Below, piece after piece: positions 7,907-15,457 of a DNA stretch of 34,897 nt; the first letter of the stretch is position 1; every line of letters begins with the position of its first letter. Under the pieces are notes generated by a model, which saw nothing but the letters and a program-made list of their open reading frames with translations, did no database searches and was not told the origin of the DNA. The stretch spans positions 1-34,897 of the forward strand of contig CALJNB010000135.1 in assembly GCA_937981985.1 (NCBI GenBank), written 5' to 3'. A program made the translations under genes and the position numbers. The DNA is from an uncultured bacterium. Its GTDB lineage: Bacteria; Myxococcota_A; Bradymonadia; Bradymonadales; Bradymonadaceae.

Positions 7907-9145
7907 ATGCACCCGCCAAAAGGCTACACATATTTATCGATGCTCGGCCACGGACAAACGATAACTTGGCTCGCTAGATCCGAGGACACGGGTGATAAAT
8001 TCGTAATCAAAACACTGGAACTACAAAACGTATCGGATTGGAAAGGTATCGAACTCTATGAGCGCGAAGCGCAAGTGCTCCGTCAGTTATCACATCCTTG
8101 CATCCCCAAGTTCATAGATTTCGTTAAAGACGAATACAAGGACGCGAAACGTTGGCATATCGTGCAAGAATATATTGAAGGATCAACCCCTGATACGGAT
8201 AGAAGTTGGTCGGAAAATGACCTGCACCTACTTACCGAAAGCCTATTAGAAACTTTGGTCTATTTACAGAGTTTTAGTCCACCGCTTTTACATCGTGATA
8301 TAAAGCCGGAAAATATTGTAAAAACGTTGGACACCTACAACCTGATCGATTTCGGTTCGGTTCGTCACATTATCCCAAGTGATGAAGGTGGTTCAACTGT
8401 AGTCGGAACAAGCGGATATATGGCGCCGGAACAATTAATGGGAAGAGCAGATACCAGTTCGGATTTGTACGGACTAGGAATGACTTTGATTCATCTCGTC
8501 TCTGGAAAACATCCAGATGATTTGGAAAAGAAACGCATGGTAGTGCATTGGACGAAGTATCAAAATAAATTAAGTGACGAATTTGTAACGTTCCTAAACA
8601 AACTGAGCGAACCGCATGCTGAACACCGCTTCAAAGATGCCCGGGAAGCGTTGGAAAATTTGAATTCACAATCGACACCACCGACTGATTTAGTTCGGCA
8701 ACCCGATGCCTTGTTCGATGTATCTGTTTTAAGTCAATGTACCGTTGTAAAGTTTCAACATCGGCCGAAGCCGATATTCTTCGGCGTAGGAAAAGATGGC
8801 GACTTCCTACTATTTTGTGCATTAGGTATCCCGGTAATACTGGTTTTCGCAGCAATTATTCATTCGGTGCTATTTATTTTACTTCTTTTAGCTCTTACGT
8901 TGGCGGCGCTGTTCAAACTCTTCTATGTTAAAAAGACAGTCTTAGTTTTTTCGAAGCAGGGCATGAAGTTAAACAATATTCGGTACTCTCACATCGAGGT
9001 GCCTTATAGGATTTCGAAATTTCTAGCTGAGTCTGGAAACCTAATCAAAACGTCTGATTCCATTCCAATTCGCAGGGAATTATTGAAGATAGCATCCTAC
9101 TATTCCGAAGATTCGCAACAGCCGGATAATCAAGGAGAAAGCTGA
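7907..9145 (+). CDS. Ser/Thr protein kinase with C-terminal membrane segment
   Basis: A 412-residue Hanks-type kinase. The N-terminal domain shows a Gly-rich loop 'LGHGQTITW', catalytic Lys in 'FVIKTLEL' (about residue 35), a likely helix-C Glu in 'LYEREAQVL', 'LLHRDIKPENIV' with catalytic Asp (~131), 'LIDFGSV' (~148) and 'GTSGYMAPEQLMGRADTSSD'. All core catalytic residues are present. Residues ~300-345 form a hydrophobic stretch, probably a two-pass hairpin ('LLFCALGIPVILVFAAII' then 'SVLFILLLLALTLAALF'), followed by a small basic cytoplasmic tail. The kinase is thus membrane-anchored with most of its mass in the cytoplasm. Its stop overlaps the start of a second kinase by one base. Its substrate is unknown. 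In this type of bacterium such kinases usually serve developmental or stress signalling. Confidence 0.88.
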   Translation: MHPPKGYTYLSMLGHGQTITWLARSEDTGDKFVIKTLELQNVSDWKGIELYEREAQVLRQLSHPCIPKFIDFVKDEYKDAKRWHIVQEYIEGSTPDTDRSWSENDLHLLTESLLETLVYLQSFSPPLLHRDIKPENIVKTLDTYNLIDFGSVRHIIPSDEGGSTVVGTSGYMAPEQLMGRADTSSDLYGLGMTLIHLVSGKHPDDLEKKRMVVHWTKYQNKLSDEFVTFLNKLSEPHAEHRFKDAREALENLNSQSTPPTDLVRQPDALFDVSVLSQCTVVKFQHRPKPIFFGVGKDGDFLLFCALGIPVILVFAAIIHSVLFILLLLALTLAALFKLFYVKKTVLVFSKQGMKLNNIRYSHIEVPYRISKFLAESGNLIKTSDSIPIRRELLKIASYYSEDSQQPDNQGES

Positions 9146-10599
9146 TGTCATTCGAAATTGACGAAAAGAAACTTCAGGAACGAGCCCAGCGACGTTTGGA
9201 CGAACTGCAAATCCAGCCCAAAAAAATCATTCAACGTTTCGATCAGGATGGGGATGGAAAATTGAACGAGTCCGAAAGACAAGCTGCTTTGCTAACATTT
9301 CGCCAAGAAATCTTAGCTGAAAAGAGCCGCCTAGAATCTGCTGGGTCTGAAGAATTTGACTTGGAAGAAATTCTAAAAGAACGGTATCAGGTCCTTTCTA
9401 AAGTGGGTTCAGGTACACAAAGCAACGTCTATATCGCCCGCGATCTTTCAACGGAGGACTTGGTTGTTCTAAAGCAAATGCGCGTTTCGCGTTTGAATAC
9501 ATGGGAAGCCTACGATGCTTTTCAGCGAGAAGCTCGGATCTTAGCCGATATTGATCACCCCAGAATTCCTAGCATCATCGATTCATTCTCATGTGATCGA
9601 AAAGGAAAAATCTCCTTCGTGTTGGTACAAAGCTATCTACTCGGTGAAAACCTTGAGCAACTCGTAAAAAAAGGGCGCCTCTTTGTTGAAGAAGAACTCA
9701 TCTCAATTGCTCGCCAATGTTTAGACCTCTTAATCGTATTACATGGAAGCAGTCCTGTCGTTTTACATCGTGATATTAAACCGTCGAATTTACTATTAGA
9801 TGAATCCGGTGTTCTATCTTTAATCGATTTCGGAGTGGTTCAATATGCAAGAGATGCGAAAACCTTAGCAATGGGAACGACCGGATATATGGCCCCAGAA
9901 CAGTTGATGGGACGTGCTGTTCGGCAAAGCGATTTATTTTCCCTCGGTGTGTGTTTGATTCGATTAGCCACTCGAAAAAAACCCGAAGATTTCCAACTTC
10001 GCGTTTCACGATTGCATTGGCGAGACTCCGCGTCGCTATCGGAGCAATTTTCGAATTGGATCGATCGGATTATCGATCCCGAAAGTGAGGATCGCTTCGA
10101 GAACGCACAAGAGGCGAGAGAATTCCTCGATAAATTAGAAGAGGTCGTCGTCAATTTCGAAAGAGGTAAAAAGGAGTCGAAAAAAGGAAGCCTTGTGGAG
10201 GCGAAAACTAAACTGAAAAATCCAAACTTTAGAGTGTGGACGTCACCGGAGCTTTTCATCTGCACTGTCGGGCCGCAGATAAACACGAATTTTATTACAC
10301 GTCTGGAAATTGCGGGAAACTACGCGTTTTCTGGATCTCATCGTGCTTCATTTGAAAAATATGGGAGTGGGTTTTCACTAACTTCCGATTCGGTCTTGGA
10401 AGTCCGCTGCGGAGGTTGGCACGTCGGAAAATCAAAGGTCATAAAATTAGAGAAAAGTAGCTTTCCCGATGGAACTCAAACGCTCTTCAACGACGTAAAA
10501 GAGCCCGTAATTGGTAGTTTAACTGAAAAAGAATTGAACGTGTTATTTGCGAAGTTAGATAACTTCTGTAAATCCAATGGTATGCTTATCCTAAAATAG
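9145..10599 (+). CDS. EF-hand-containing Ser/Thr protein kinase
   Basis: A 484-residue soluble kinase. Residues 33-44 (DQDGDGKLNESE) match a canonical EF-hand calcium loop: D at 1, 3 and 5, G at 6, L at 8, N at 9, E at 12. A helical linker leads to the kinase domain with 'VGSGTQSNVY' (~87-96), Lys110 in 'VVLKQM', Glu129, 'LHRDIKPSNLLLD' with Asp210, 'LIDFGVV' with Asp228, and 'GTTGYMAPEQLMGRA'. The last ~130 residues are a separate, unrecognised beta-rich domain around 'WTSPELFICTVGPQINTNF'. There is no membrane segment. ATG overlaps the previous stop (TGATG), with AAGGAGAA at 9132-9139 inside the first gene, so the two are translationally coupled. The two kinases share 'GYMAPEQLMGRA' and probably arose by duplication. 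Calcium control of activity is an inference from the EF-hand. Confidence 0.88.
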   Translation: MSFEIDEKKLQERAQRRLDELQIQPKKIIQRFDQDGDGKLNESERQAALLTFRQEILAEKSRLESAGSEEFDLEEILKERYQVLSKVGSGTQSNVYIARDLSTEDLVVLKQMRVSRLNTWEAYDAFQREARILADIDHPRIPSIIDSFSCDRKGKISFVLVQSYLLGENLEQLVKKGRLFVEEELISIARQCLDLLIVLHGSSPVVLHRDIKPSNLLLDESGVLSLIDFGVVQYARDAKTLAMGTTGYMAPEQLMGRAVRQSDLFSLGVCLIRLATRKKPEDFQLRVSRLHWRDSASLSEQFSNWIDRIIDPESEDRFENAQEAREFLDKLEEVVVNFERGKKESKKGSLVEAKTKLKNPNFRVWTSPELFICTVGPQINTNFITRLEIAGNYAFSGSHRASFEKYGSGFSLTSDSVLEVRCGGWHVGKSKVIKLEKSSFPDGTQTLFNDVKEPVIGSLTEKELNVLFAKLDNFCKSNGMLILK

Positions 10600-10795
10600 T
10601 CGTCCCCCCGTCCACACTTTAAAACGACTTTGGCAAGCCGTATTAACTTGCAGGCCGAGCTTAGACGCCTGTGTATAGGAATCGACTTAAACCAATCTAG
10701 AAAACACCTAAATTTGAATAAAAGAACAGAAACCAAATCCGAAAGAATAGTCGGCTTTGTCTCACTTATCCCTAAATTATCTGAGGAATTCTGAC

Positions 10796-11179
10796 TTAAA
10801 GCGCTTTAATTACGGTGTCTAGCTGGCCGTTCTCATACATCTGGGTGAGGATATCCGATCCCCCGAGAAATTCACCACCGATATAAACCTGTGGAATCGT
10901 TGGCCAGTTTGAAAAAGTCTTAATCGCTTGGCGTTTCTCGGGATCCACTAAAATATCAACAGTATGATAAGGTAAGCCAAAACTACCGAGAATTTGCGAG
11001 GCACGCGCCGAAAATCCGCAACGCGGTTCTGCGGGCGTTCCCTTCATGTAGAGAACAATCTGATTATTTGCGATTTCAGCCGAAATTTCGCTTACGATAT
11101 CTCCGCCTTCAACACGTGTTTTAAGCTCTTCAGTTTTTGGCTGAACGATATTGAGTGAGATTTTCTTTTTTTCAGTCAT
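10796..11179 (-). CDS. grxD: Monothiol glutaredoxin, CGFS type
   Basis: A 127-residue protein with a glutaredoxin fold. It shows the CGFS motif in 'KGTPAEPRCGFSARASQIL', the cis-Pro segment 'NWPTIPQVYIGGEFLGGSDI' and the glutathione-binding Gly-Gly turn. CGFS glutaredoxins bind a [2Fe-2S] cluster with glutathione and pass it to apo-proteins, often with BolA, whose gene lies four bases upstream. The N-terminal ~35 residues are an extension before the usual start of the domain. I chose the ATG at 11179 because GCGAAG lies seven bases upstream; the ATG at 11206 would overlap bolA and lacks a ribosome site. Confidence 0.9.
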   Translation of the reverse strand: MTEKKKISLNIVQPKTEELKTRVEGGDIVSEISAEIANNQIVLYMKGTPAEPRCGFSARASQILGSFGLPYHTVDILVDPEKRQAIKTFSNWPTIPQVYIGGEFLGGSDILTQMYENGQLDTVIKAL

Positions 11180-11183
11180 AATA

Positions 11184-11435
11184 TTACTTCGCTTTTTCCC
11201 ATTCATCGGGTGTTAGAGTTTTTAGTTGTAAGGCGTGTATTTCACCACTGGCCAAAGGCGCAGCTAATGCTGCGTTTACGCGACGGTGCTGCGATAAAGG
11301 CATTGTACCGTTAAAGTCTTCAGAAACGATGATAACGCTATAGTGGTCTCGTGTTCCAGTGAGGTCGATAATATCGAGATGTGAAACGTTAATTTCGGCT
11401 CTCAACATTTGGTCAATTTTTTCAGGTTCAAACAT
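11184..11435 (-). CDS. bolA: BolA/IbaG family protein
   Basis: An 83-residue protein covering the whole BolA fold. It has the conserved 'FNGTMPLSQHRRVNAALAAP' segment, whose His is a ligand in BolA-glutaredoxin [2Fe-2S] complexes, and then 'GEIHALQLKTLTPDEW', which is typical of the short IbaG/YrbA branch. BolA proteins work with CGFS glutaredoxins in iron-sulfur cluster trafficking. The downstream gene on the same strand encodes exactly that partner, and the 4-base gap implies one mRNA. GGAG sits five bases before the ATG. Length and motif make the family call secure; E. coli names are by analogy. Confidence 0.9.
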   Translation of the reverse strand: MFEPEKIDQMLRAEINVSHLDIIDLTGTRDHYSVIIVSEDFNGTMPLSQHRRVNAALAAPLASGEIHALQLKTLTPDEWEKAK

Positions 11436-11741
11436 TACTTCTCCATTTTATCGATAGTATTGTTAACGATCTAGGAGGTAAGAATCAATCATTAATTCAC
11501 AAGGTTTTATTGGCTCAAAATTTATCCCCTTTCTGTGAAAAAAAACTTTGGCCTCCAACTCCCTTCGACCCGCGAAACCCTTTGTATATAAGAGATATAC
11601 CCATTCCCAAAAATGATGCAAAAATCAGCACTTTCGGACCTCTCCCTCGGCTTTTCAACTGGGACACGAAGTGGTATAAATTTGGCTCAGAGATTCTCTT
11701 TTTAATCTATTGATTTACCCTTCCCCTTCTCGGAGATAAAA
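11436..11741. other. Divergent intergenic region, bolA / citrate synthase
   Basis: This 306-base gap separates bolA (minus) from citrate synthase (plus). A 67-codon plus-strand frame inside it (11510-11713, TTG start) has no ribosome site and no recognisable protein signature. Apart from the promoter candidate at 11652-11680, I see nothing clear in it. Confidence 0.4.
11652..11680 (+). promoter_or_regulatory. Candidate sigma-70-type promoter for citrate synthase
   Basis: TTTTCA (11652-11657) and TATAAA (11675-11680) are separated by 17 bases. The pair matches 4/6 and 5/6 of the -35 and -10 consensus and lies about 60 bases before the start codon. Confidence 0.4.
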
Positions 11742-12992
11742 ATGACGAAAGCCAATCTTTCACTAAATGGAACTGACTACGAATTTGATGTAATTGTTGG
11801 ATCTGAAGGCGAAGTCGGAGTCGACTTCTCGTCTCTTCGAAAAACCGCAAAAGCGATTTCCTACGACCCCGCATTCGGTAGCACCGGCGCCTGCAGTAGC
11901 GCGATTACCTTCATCAACGGCGAAAAAGGCATTCTTCGCTACCGCGGATACGCTATCGAAGACCTCGCTGAAAATTCAACGTTCGAAGAAGTCATGTTTC
12001 TATTGGTCAAGGGCGAGCTCCCTAACGCTGCGCAGTTGAAAGCGTTCAAATCTCAACTCGCCGAGCATGCAGAGATTCCTGACGCTTTAGTAGAGCAATA
12101 CAAGGCACTTCCAAAAACGCTTCATCCGATGGCAGCCCTTTCTTCTATCATGGTCTCACTATCGGGATATTACCCGACCACTGGCGACGAAGATCAAGAC
12201 ATCATAAGACTCTTAGCCAAGATGAAAGCATTCGTGGCTTTGGGATATCGACAGTCAAAAGGTCAGGACTTCGTTCAGTCCAAAAACGGTGAAAATTATA
12301 TCGCCGATTTTGTAGAGATGATGTTTGGAAAAACATCCCCAGCGCTAGAACAAGCCTTCGATCAACTCCTTATTCTTCACGCCGATCACGAACAAAACTG
12401 CAGTGCATCAACGGTCCGCATGGTCGGCAGTAGCCAAGCCAACCTTTATGCGTCTATCGCATCTGGCGTTAACGCCCTTTGGGGACCTCGTCATGGCGGC
12501 GCGAATCAGAAAGTTATTGAGATGCTTGAAATGATTCAAAACGACGGCGGAGATGCTTCAAAATATCTTAGCAAGGCCCAAGACAAGTCCGACGAATTCA
12601 GACTTATGGGTTTTGGACACCGTGTTTACAAAAACTTCGATCCACGAGCGAAGATCATCAAGATTGCCGCAGACGAAGTTCTTGACGATCTTGGGCTAGA
12701 TAACGATGAGACCTTGGATATCGCAAAAGCATTGGAAAAAGCTGCTCTTGAAGAGGAATACTTCAAGGCAAGAAACCTCTATCCAAACGTCGATTTTTAC
12801 TCCGGTATTATCTACCGTGCGCTCGGAATACCCACTGACATGTTCACAGTGATGTTTGCCCTTGGACGCTTACCTGGATGGATCGCTCAATGGAAAGAAT
12901 GGAATGCTGAACCAAAATCTCGCATCCACCGTCCACGTCAAATCTACACCGGGCCAACCGAGAGAAAAGTAAACCCGATCTCAGAAAGATAA
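11742..12992 (+). CDS. gltA: Citrate synthase
   Basis: A 416-residue enzyme that condenses acetyl-CoA with oxaloacetate at the entry of the TCA cycle. The three catalytic positions are visible: His in 'LWGPRHGGANQ' (~251), His in 'MGFGHRVYKNFDPRAK' (~292) and Asp in 'YPNVDFYSGII' (~350). The N-terminal 'GSTGACSSAITFINGEKG', 'LRYRGYAIEDLAE' and C-terminal 'PKSRIHRPRQIYTGP' are typical of the GltA-like hexameric type of Gram-negative bacteria, as is the length. GGAG at 11732-11735 gives a good ribosome site. It is transcribed alone: divergent from bolA and ended by a strong terminator. Confidence 0.96.
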   Translation: MTKANLSLNGTDYEFDVIVGSEGEVGVDFSSLRKTAKAISYDPAFGSTGACSSAITFINGEKGILRYRGYAIEDLAENSTFEEVMFLLVKGELPNAAQLKAFKSQLAEHAEIPDALVEQYKALPKTLHPMAALSSIMVSLSGYYPTTGDEDQDIIRLLAKMKAFVALGYRQSKGQDFVQSKNGENYIADFVEMMFGKTSPALEQAFDQLLILHADHEQNCSASTVRMVGSSQANLYASIASGVNALWGPRHGGANQKVIEMLEMIQNDGGDASKYLSKAQDKSDEFRLMGFGHRVYKNFDPRAKIIKIAADEVLDDLGLDNDETLDIAKALEKAALEEEYFKARNLYPNVDFYSGIIYRALGIPTDMFTVMFALGRLPGWIAQWKEWNAEPKSRIHRPRQIYTGPTERKVNPISER

Positions 12993-13010
12993 AGACACAA
13001 CAAAGTAAAA

Positions 13011-13039
13011 AAAACACCGCGTTAAGCGGTGTTTTTTTT
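13011..13039. terminator. Bidirectional intrinsic terminator
   Basis: CACCGC (13015-13020), loop GTTAA and GCGGTG (13026-13031) are flanked by an A-run before and eight Ts after. The A/T flanks extend the stem and give a U-tract on either strand, so it can end both citrate synthase (plus) and the convergent lipoprotein gene at 13078 (minus). Confidence 0.9.
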
Positions 13040-13077
13040 GTCGAAATTGATTCAACCTCGTGTTTCTTGTTGAAGAA

Positions 13078-13719
13078 TCAAATCCCCATTAAATCCGCAA
13101 TGATGGATTCACGTTTCGTGGTCTCCTCTTCTATAAGATCATCAATCGTTTGTTGAAGCGCGTTCTCATTTTTTTCCATCCATCCCATAGCCGACTGGAA
13201 GGCCTCCGCAGACTGGACAAGTTGCAGCTTCCAAACATCTTTCTCTTTAATAAAACGATATTCTTCTTTGGCTTTCGTCGTAAGCTTTGCCGCCTTTCCA
13301 TCTTCGGAAACCTGGATCTCCTCGACAATAGCGCCCACTTCAAAAGGAGACTGACTCCAGCGACTCGACTTCGATAAATTCATCCCAGAAGGTTGGAATA
13401 CTTTTAAAAAGAGAGATTGGCCATCGGTTACTTCATCCGTCAAAATTGACCCGGCTTGGCGCCGCGCTAATTTATGATCGGTAATAGGAAGGTAGCGCGC
13501 GATGGTTTTATCCATCCTTTCAAGGCGAAGAAACTCGTCGTCGAAATATTGAATGGAGTCAGGGGCAAGTAGCTTATAAACGTTCTCGGCATTCCCTTCG
13601 AAAACAGCGTTTCGATAAAGATTATATGTACCTTCGGGATCGGTTGTATCGAGTTTCTCGCCGCATCCAAAAAGCGCCAACAGGGAACTTAAAATAATTA
13701 TTATTTTTAAAAAATGCAT
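13078..13719 (-). CDS. Small lipoprotein of unknown function
   Basis: A 213-residue protein with a clear lipoprotein signal, 'FLKIIIILSSLLALFGCGE' (lipobox LFGC). Just after it comes 'DPEGTYNLYRNAVFEGNAE', and later 'YRFIKEKDVWKLQL'. A predicted helical start with a closing beta strand in which a Trp-Lys-Leu pair follows a charged turn is common in NTF2-like, DUF4878-type envelope lipoproteins ('sPe.t...y..a...gd....y.ll.....'). That family assignment is a weak inference. The C-terminal ~40 residues are a charged helix. No strong ribosome site precedes the ATG. It converges on citrate synthase and shares its terminator. Confidence 0.8.
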   Translation of the reverse strand: MHFLKIIIILSSLLALFGCGEKLDTTDPEGTYNLYRNAVFEGNAENVYKLLAPDSIQYFDDEFLRLERMDKTIARYLPITDHKLARRQAGSILTDEVTDGQSLFLKVFQPSGMNLSKSSRWSQSPFEVGAIVEEIQVSEDGKAAKLTTKAKEEYRFIKEKDVWKLQLVQSAEAFQSAMGWMEKNENALQQTIDDLIEEETTKRESIIADLMGI

Positions 13720-13812
13720 TTTAGATCATCATAGATAGATTCGGAAGATTATCTAACCCAATGTACTCTGTAAATGAAAGCTCACGATTAGATTAGGTCT
13801 GGTCTGTCTACT

Positions 13813-13844
13813 AAGGCGTTTAGAGCTAAAAAGCTGAATGCCTT
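13813..13844. repeat. Imperfect inverted repeat upstream of the amidotransferase-like gene
   Basis: AAGGCGTTTAGAGCT (13813-13827) can pair with AGCTGAATGCCTT (13832-13844) across an AAAA loop, with G-T wobbles and a 2-base bulge. GTTTTG follows. It lies about 55 bases before the next plus-strand start and may act as a leader structure or weak terminator; function is unproven. Confidence 0.35.
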
Positions 13845-13897
13845 GTTTTGATTAAACATTAGGAATAGCTTTAGCCCTCTTTCATGCGAGAATAGCA

Positions 13898-14656
13898 ATG
13901 AATCTCAAAATAGGAATTACACCAGCCCTGTTCCATCATGACCCATCACGGGTAACTTATAATGGACGTCCGCTTTTGTTTTTGGAGCAATCAATGAGTA
14001 CCTGGCTCAACGAAGCCGGCTTTCTAACCTATATTCTAAGTATCCCGGCTACTTCTCAGGTTTCTTACCTTGAAAAGGCCGTCAAAGACTTAGATGGATT
14101 AATCATCTCCGGCGGCGCTGACGTAGCGCCGGAGGCGTATAATGAATCCCCTATAAAACCCGAGTGGTCAGGGGACTCAAAACGTGACCGATACGAATTA
14201 GAGGCGATCCGAATCGCATTTGAATACGATGTACCTATTTTGGGAATTTGTCGTGGACATCAACTTCTAAACGTCGCCTTTGGCGGAACTCTATACCAAG
14301 ACATCCCAACTCAAATCGGGGAGCAACTCGTCCATCGCGATGCGGTCCGATATGACGAGAACCAACATGATATCCAAATCGAAAAGTCATCAGCCTTGTT
14401 CCAACTTTACGGTACGACGCATGGCCGTGTTAATTCCGTGCACCATCAATCCATCAAAGATGTTGCAGATGGATTTCGAGTCGAAGCAACTTCCCAAGAA
14501 GATCAAGTTGTGGAAAGCATATTTTGGACACGCGGTGAAGCCTTTATCCGAGGGGTTCAATGGCATCCGGAGTTCCAACTGAGTACCCAGGTGGAGCTGC
14601 TGAAAACGCAGCCCCTCATTGAGGAATTCCGACAAGCAATTTTGACGAGGAAGTAA
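13898..14656 (+). CDS. Class I glutamine amidotransferase-like hydrolase (peptidase C26, PuuD-like)
   Basis: A 252-residue protein of the gamma-glutamyl-gamma-aminobutyrate hydrolase family. The nucleophile Cys118 sits in 'ILGICRGHQLLNVAFGG', and the His223/Glu225 pair in 'GVQWHPEF'. 'LDGLIISGGADVAPEAY' near residue 65 is the family's substrate-side motif, and 'VNSVHHQSI' is typical of C26 enzymes. The best-known member, PuuD, frees GABA from gamma-glutamyl-GABA in putrescine degradation. No other putrescine gene is nearby, so the true substrate is uncertain. The next gene starts one base after its stop, so the two share an mRNA. The ribosome site is weak. Confidence 0.88.
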   Translation: MNLKIGITPALFHHDPSRVTYNGRPLLFLEQSMSTWLNEAGFLTYILSIPATSQVSYLEKAVKDLDGLIISGGADVAPEAYNESPIKPEWSGDSKRDRYELEAIRIAFEYDVPILGICRGHQLLNVAFGGTLYQDIPTQIGEQLVHRDAVRYDENQHDIQIEKSSALFQLYGTTHGRVNSVHHQSIKDVADGFRVEATSQEDQVVESIFWTRGEAFIRGVQWHPEFQLSTQVELLKTQPLIEEFRQAILTRK

Positions 14657-14657
14657 T

Positions 14658-15056
14658 ATGGCCGAACGGAAAAAGAAAATCCTAATCGATTTCGACGGTG
14701 TTATTCACCGTTATAATAGCGGTTGGCAGGGAGAAAGAAATATTCCCGATGCACCGGTCATCGACAAAGAGTCTGGACAAGACGCAATCCAGTGGTTGAG
14801 AGGCCTTCTGCAAACCGGCCACTTCATCATTCATATTTATTCAAGAAGAGGATCTGATCCAAGCAAAGGCGGAATCGGCGCAATGAAAGTCTGGCTCCTT
14901 AAAAATGGTCTTGAAGAACGATACCTTAAACGAATCGTATTCGAGAAAGAGAAACCCGAATCCTTCCTGGTAATCGATGACCGCTGTTTACAATTCAAGG
15001 GGAAATTTTTCGATCCGATCGAGATCAAAAATTTCAAGCCCTGGTGGAAGGAATAA
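14658..15056 (+). CDS. Small HAD-like hydrolase
   Basis: A 132-residue protein with HAD motif I near the N-terminus ('KILIDFDGVIHRY', with both Asp of DxD), a possible motif II Ser in 'HIYSRRGSD', and a late acidic motif 'FLVIDDRCLQFKG' as motif IV. This suits a minimal, capless HAD phosphatase. Residues 25-45 ('ERNIPDAPVID') resemble small phage and bacterial HAD proteins that act on nucleotides or polynucleotide ends, but I cannot name a substrate. It begins one base after the previous stop with GAGGAAG at 14647-14653, and is followed by a hairpin terminator. Confidence 0.8.
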   Translation: MAERKKKILIDFDGVIHRYNSGWQGERNIPDAPVIDKESGQDAIQWLRGLLQTGHFIIHIYSRRGSDPSKGGIGAMKVWLLKNGLEERYLKRIVFEKEKPESFLVIDDRCLQFKGKFFDPIEIKNFKPWWKE

Positions 15057-15072
15057 GCCGAATGATAGAACC

Positions 15073-15094
15073 CGGCAAGTTATGCCGTTTTAAT
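15073..15094 (+). terminator. Intrinsic terminator after the HAD gene
   Basis: CGGCA (15073-15077), loop AGTTA and TGCCG (15083-15087) are followed by TTTTAAT. It serves the plus-strand pair ending at 15056 and overlaps the last codons of the convergent Hsp20 gene. Confidence 0.55.
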
Positions 15095-15457
15095 ATTAAT
15101 TTTTCTCGGTTCAGGGTCGGTTTGCATAGGTATATGTATTTCTAGGACGCCTCCCTTGCAGGTCGCTTCAATGCCCGACTGGTCGACTTGCATACCAAGT
15201 CTGAACTTGCGGAAATAATGCCCCTCATCAAACTCTTTATGAATCGATTTCCAGCGTTCATCTATCGCCTTGCGCTTCCCAGTAAGTGTCAGAACGTTTT
15301 CTGTAACATCAATATCCAGGTCTTCGATACGAATTCCGGGCACGTCTGCTTTTACTATTAAGTGCGTTTCGCTCTCAACTATATCAACTTTGGGTTGAAA
15401 ATACTCCCCTTCCCAAATCCCTTCAGATCTATCTTCTGCAATCTCGTGCGTATTCAT
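15080..15457 (-). CDS. Hsp20-family small heat-shock protein (second of pair)
   Basis: A 125-residue alpha-crystallin-domain protein. The domain runs from about residue 22 ('FQPKVDIVESETHLIVKADV') to 'GVLEIHIPM', and includes 'PGIRIEDLDIDVTENVLTLT' and the conserved 'GIEATCKGGVLEI' segment. Hsp20 proteins are ATP-independent chaperones that hold unfolding proteins in oligomers. There is no clear I-x-I/V tail after the domain; the protein ends 'RKINIKTA', whose I-N-I may serve. Its ATG overlaps the stop of the first Hsp20 gene by one base, and AAGGAGAAG lies inside that gene, so the two are made together. Confidence 0.93.
   Translation of the reverse strand: MNTHEIAEDRSEGIWEGEYFQPKVDIVESETHLIVKADVPGIRIEDLDIDVTENVLTLTGKRKAIDERWKSIHKEFDEGHYFRKFRLGMQVDQSGIEATCKGGVLEIHIPMQTDPEPRKINIKTA

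Noticed and set aside
9840-10286. A 148-codon antisense frame in the EF-hand kinase gene
   Set aside because: No motif; it covers the conserved kinase activation segment on the other strand.
10600-10795. Terminator or RNA gene between the EF-hand kinase and glutaredoxin genes
   Set aside because: Only a short GCAAG/CTTGC repeat without a T-run is visible; no tRNA-like fold was found.
11510-11713. A 67-codon plus-strand frame before citrate synthase
   Set aside because: TTG start without a ribosome site, Pro-rich and featureless; it also spans the promoter candidate.
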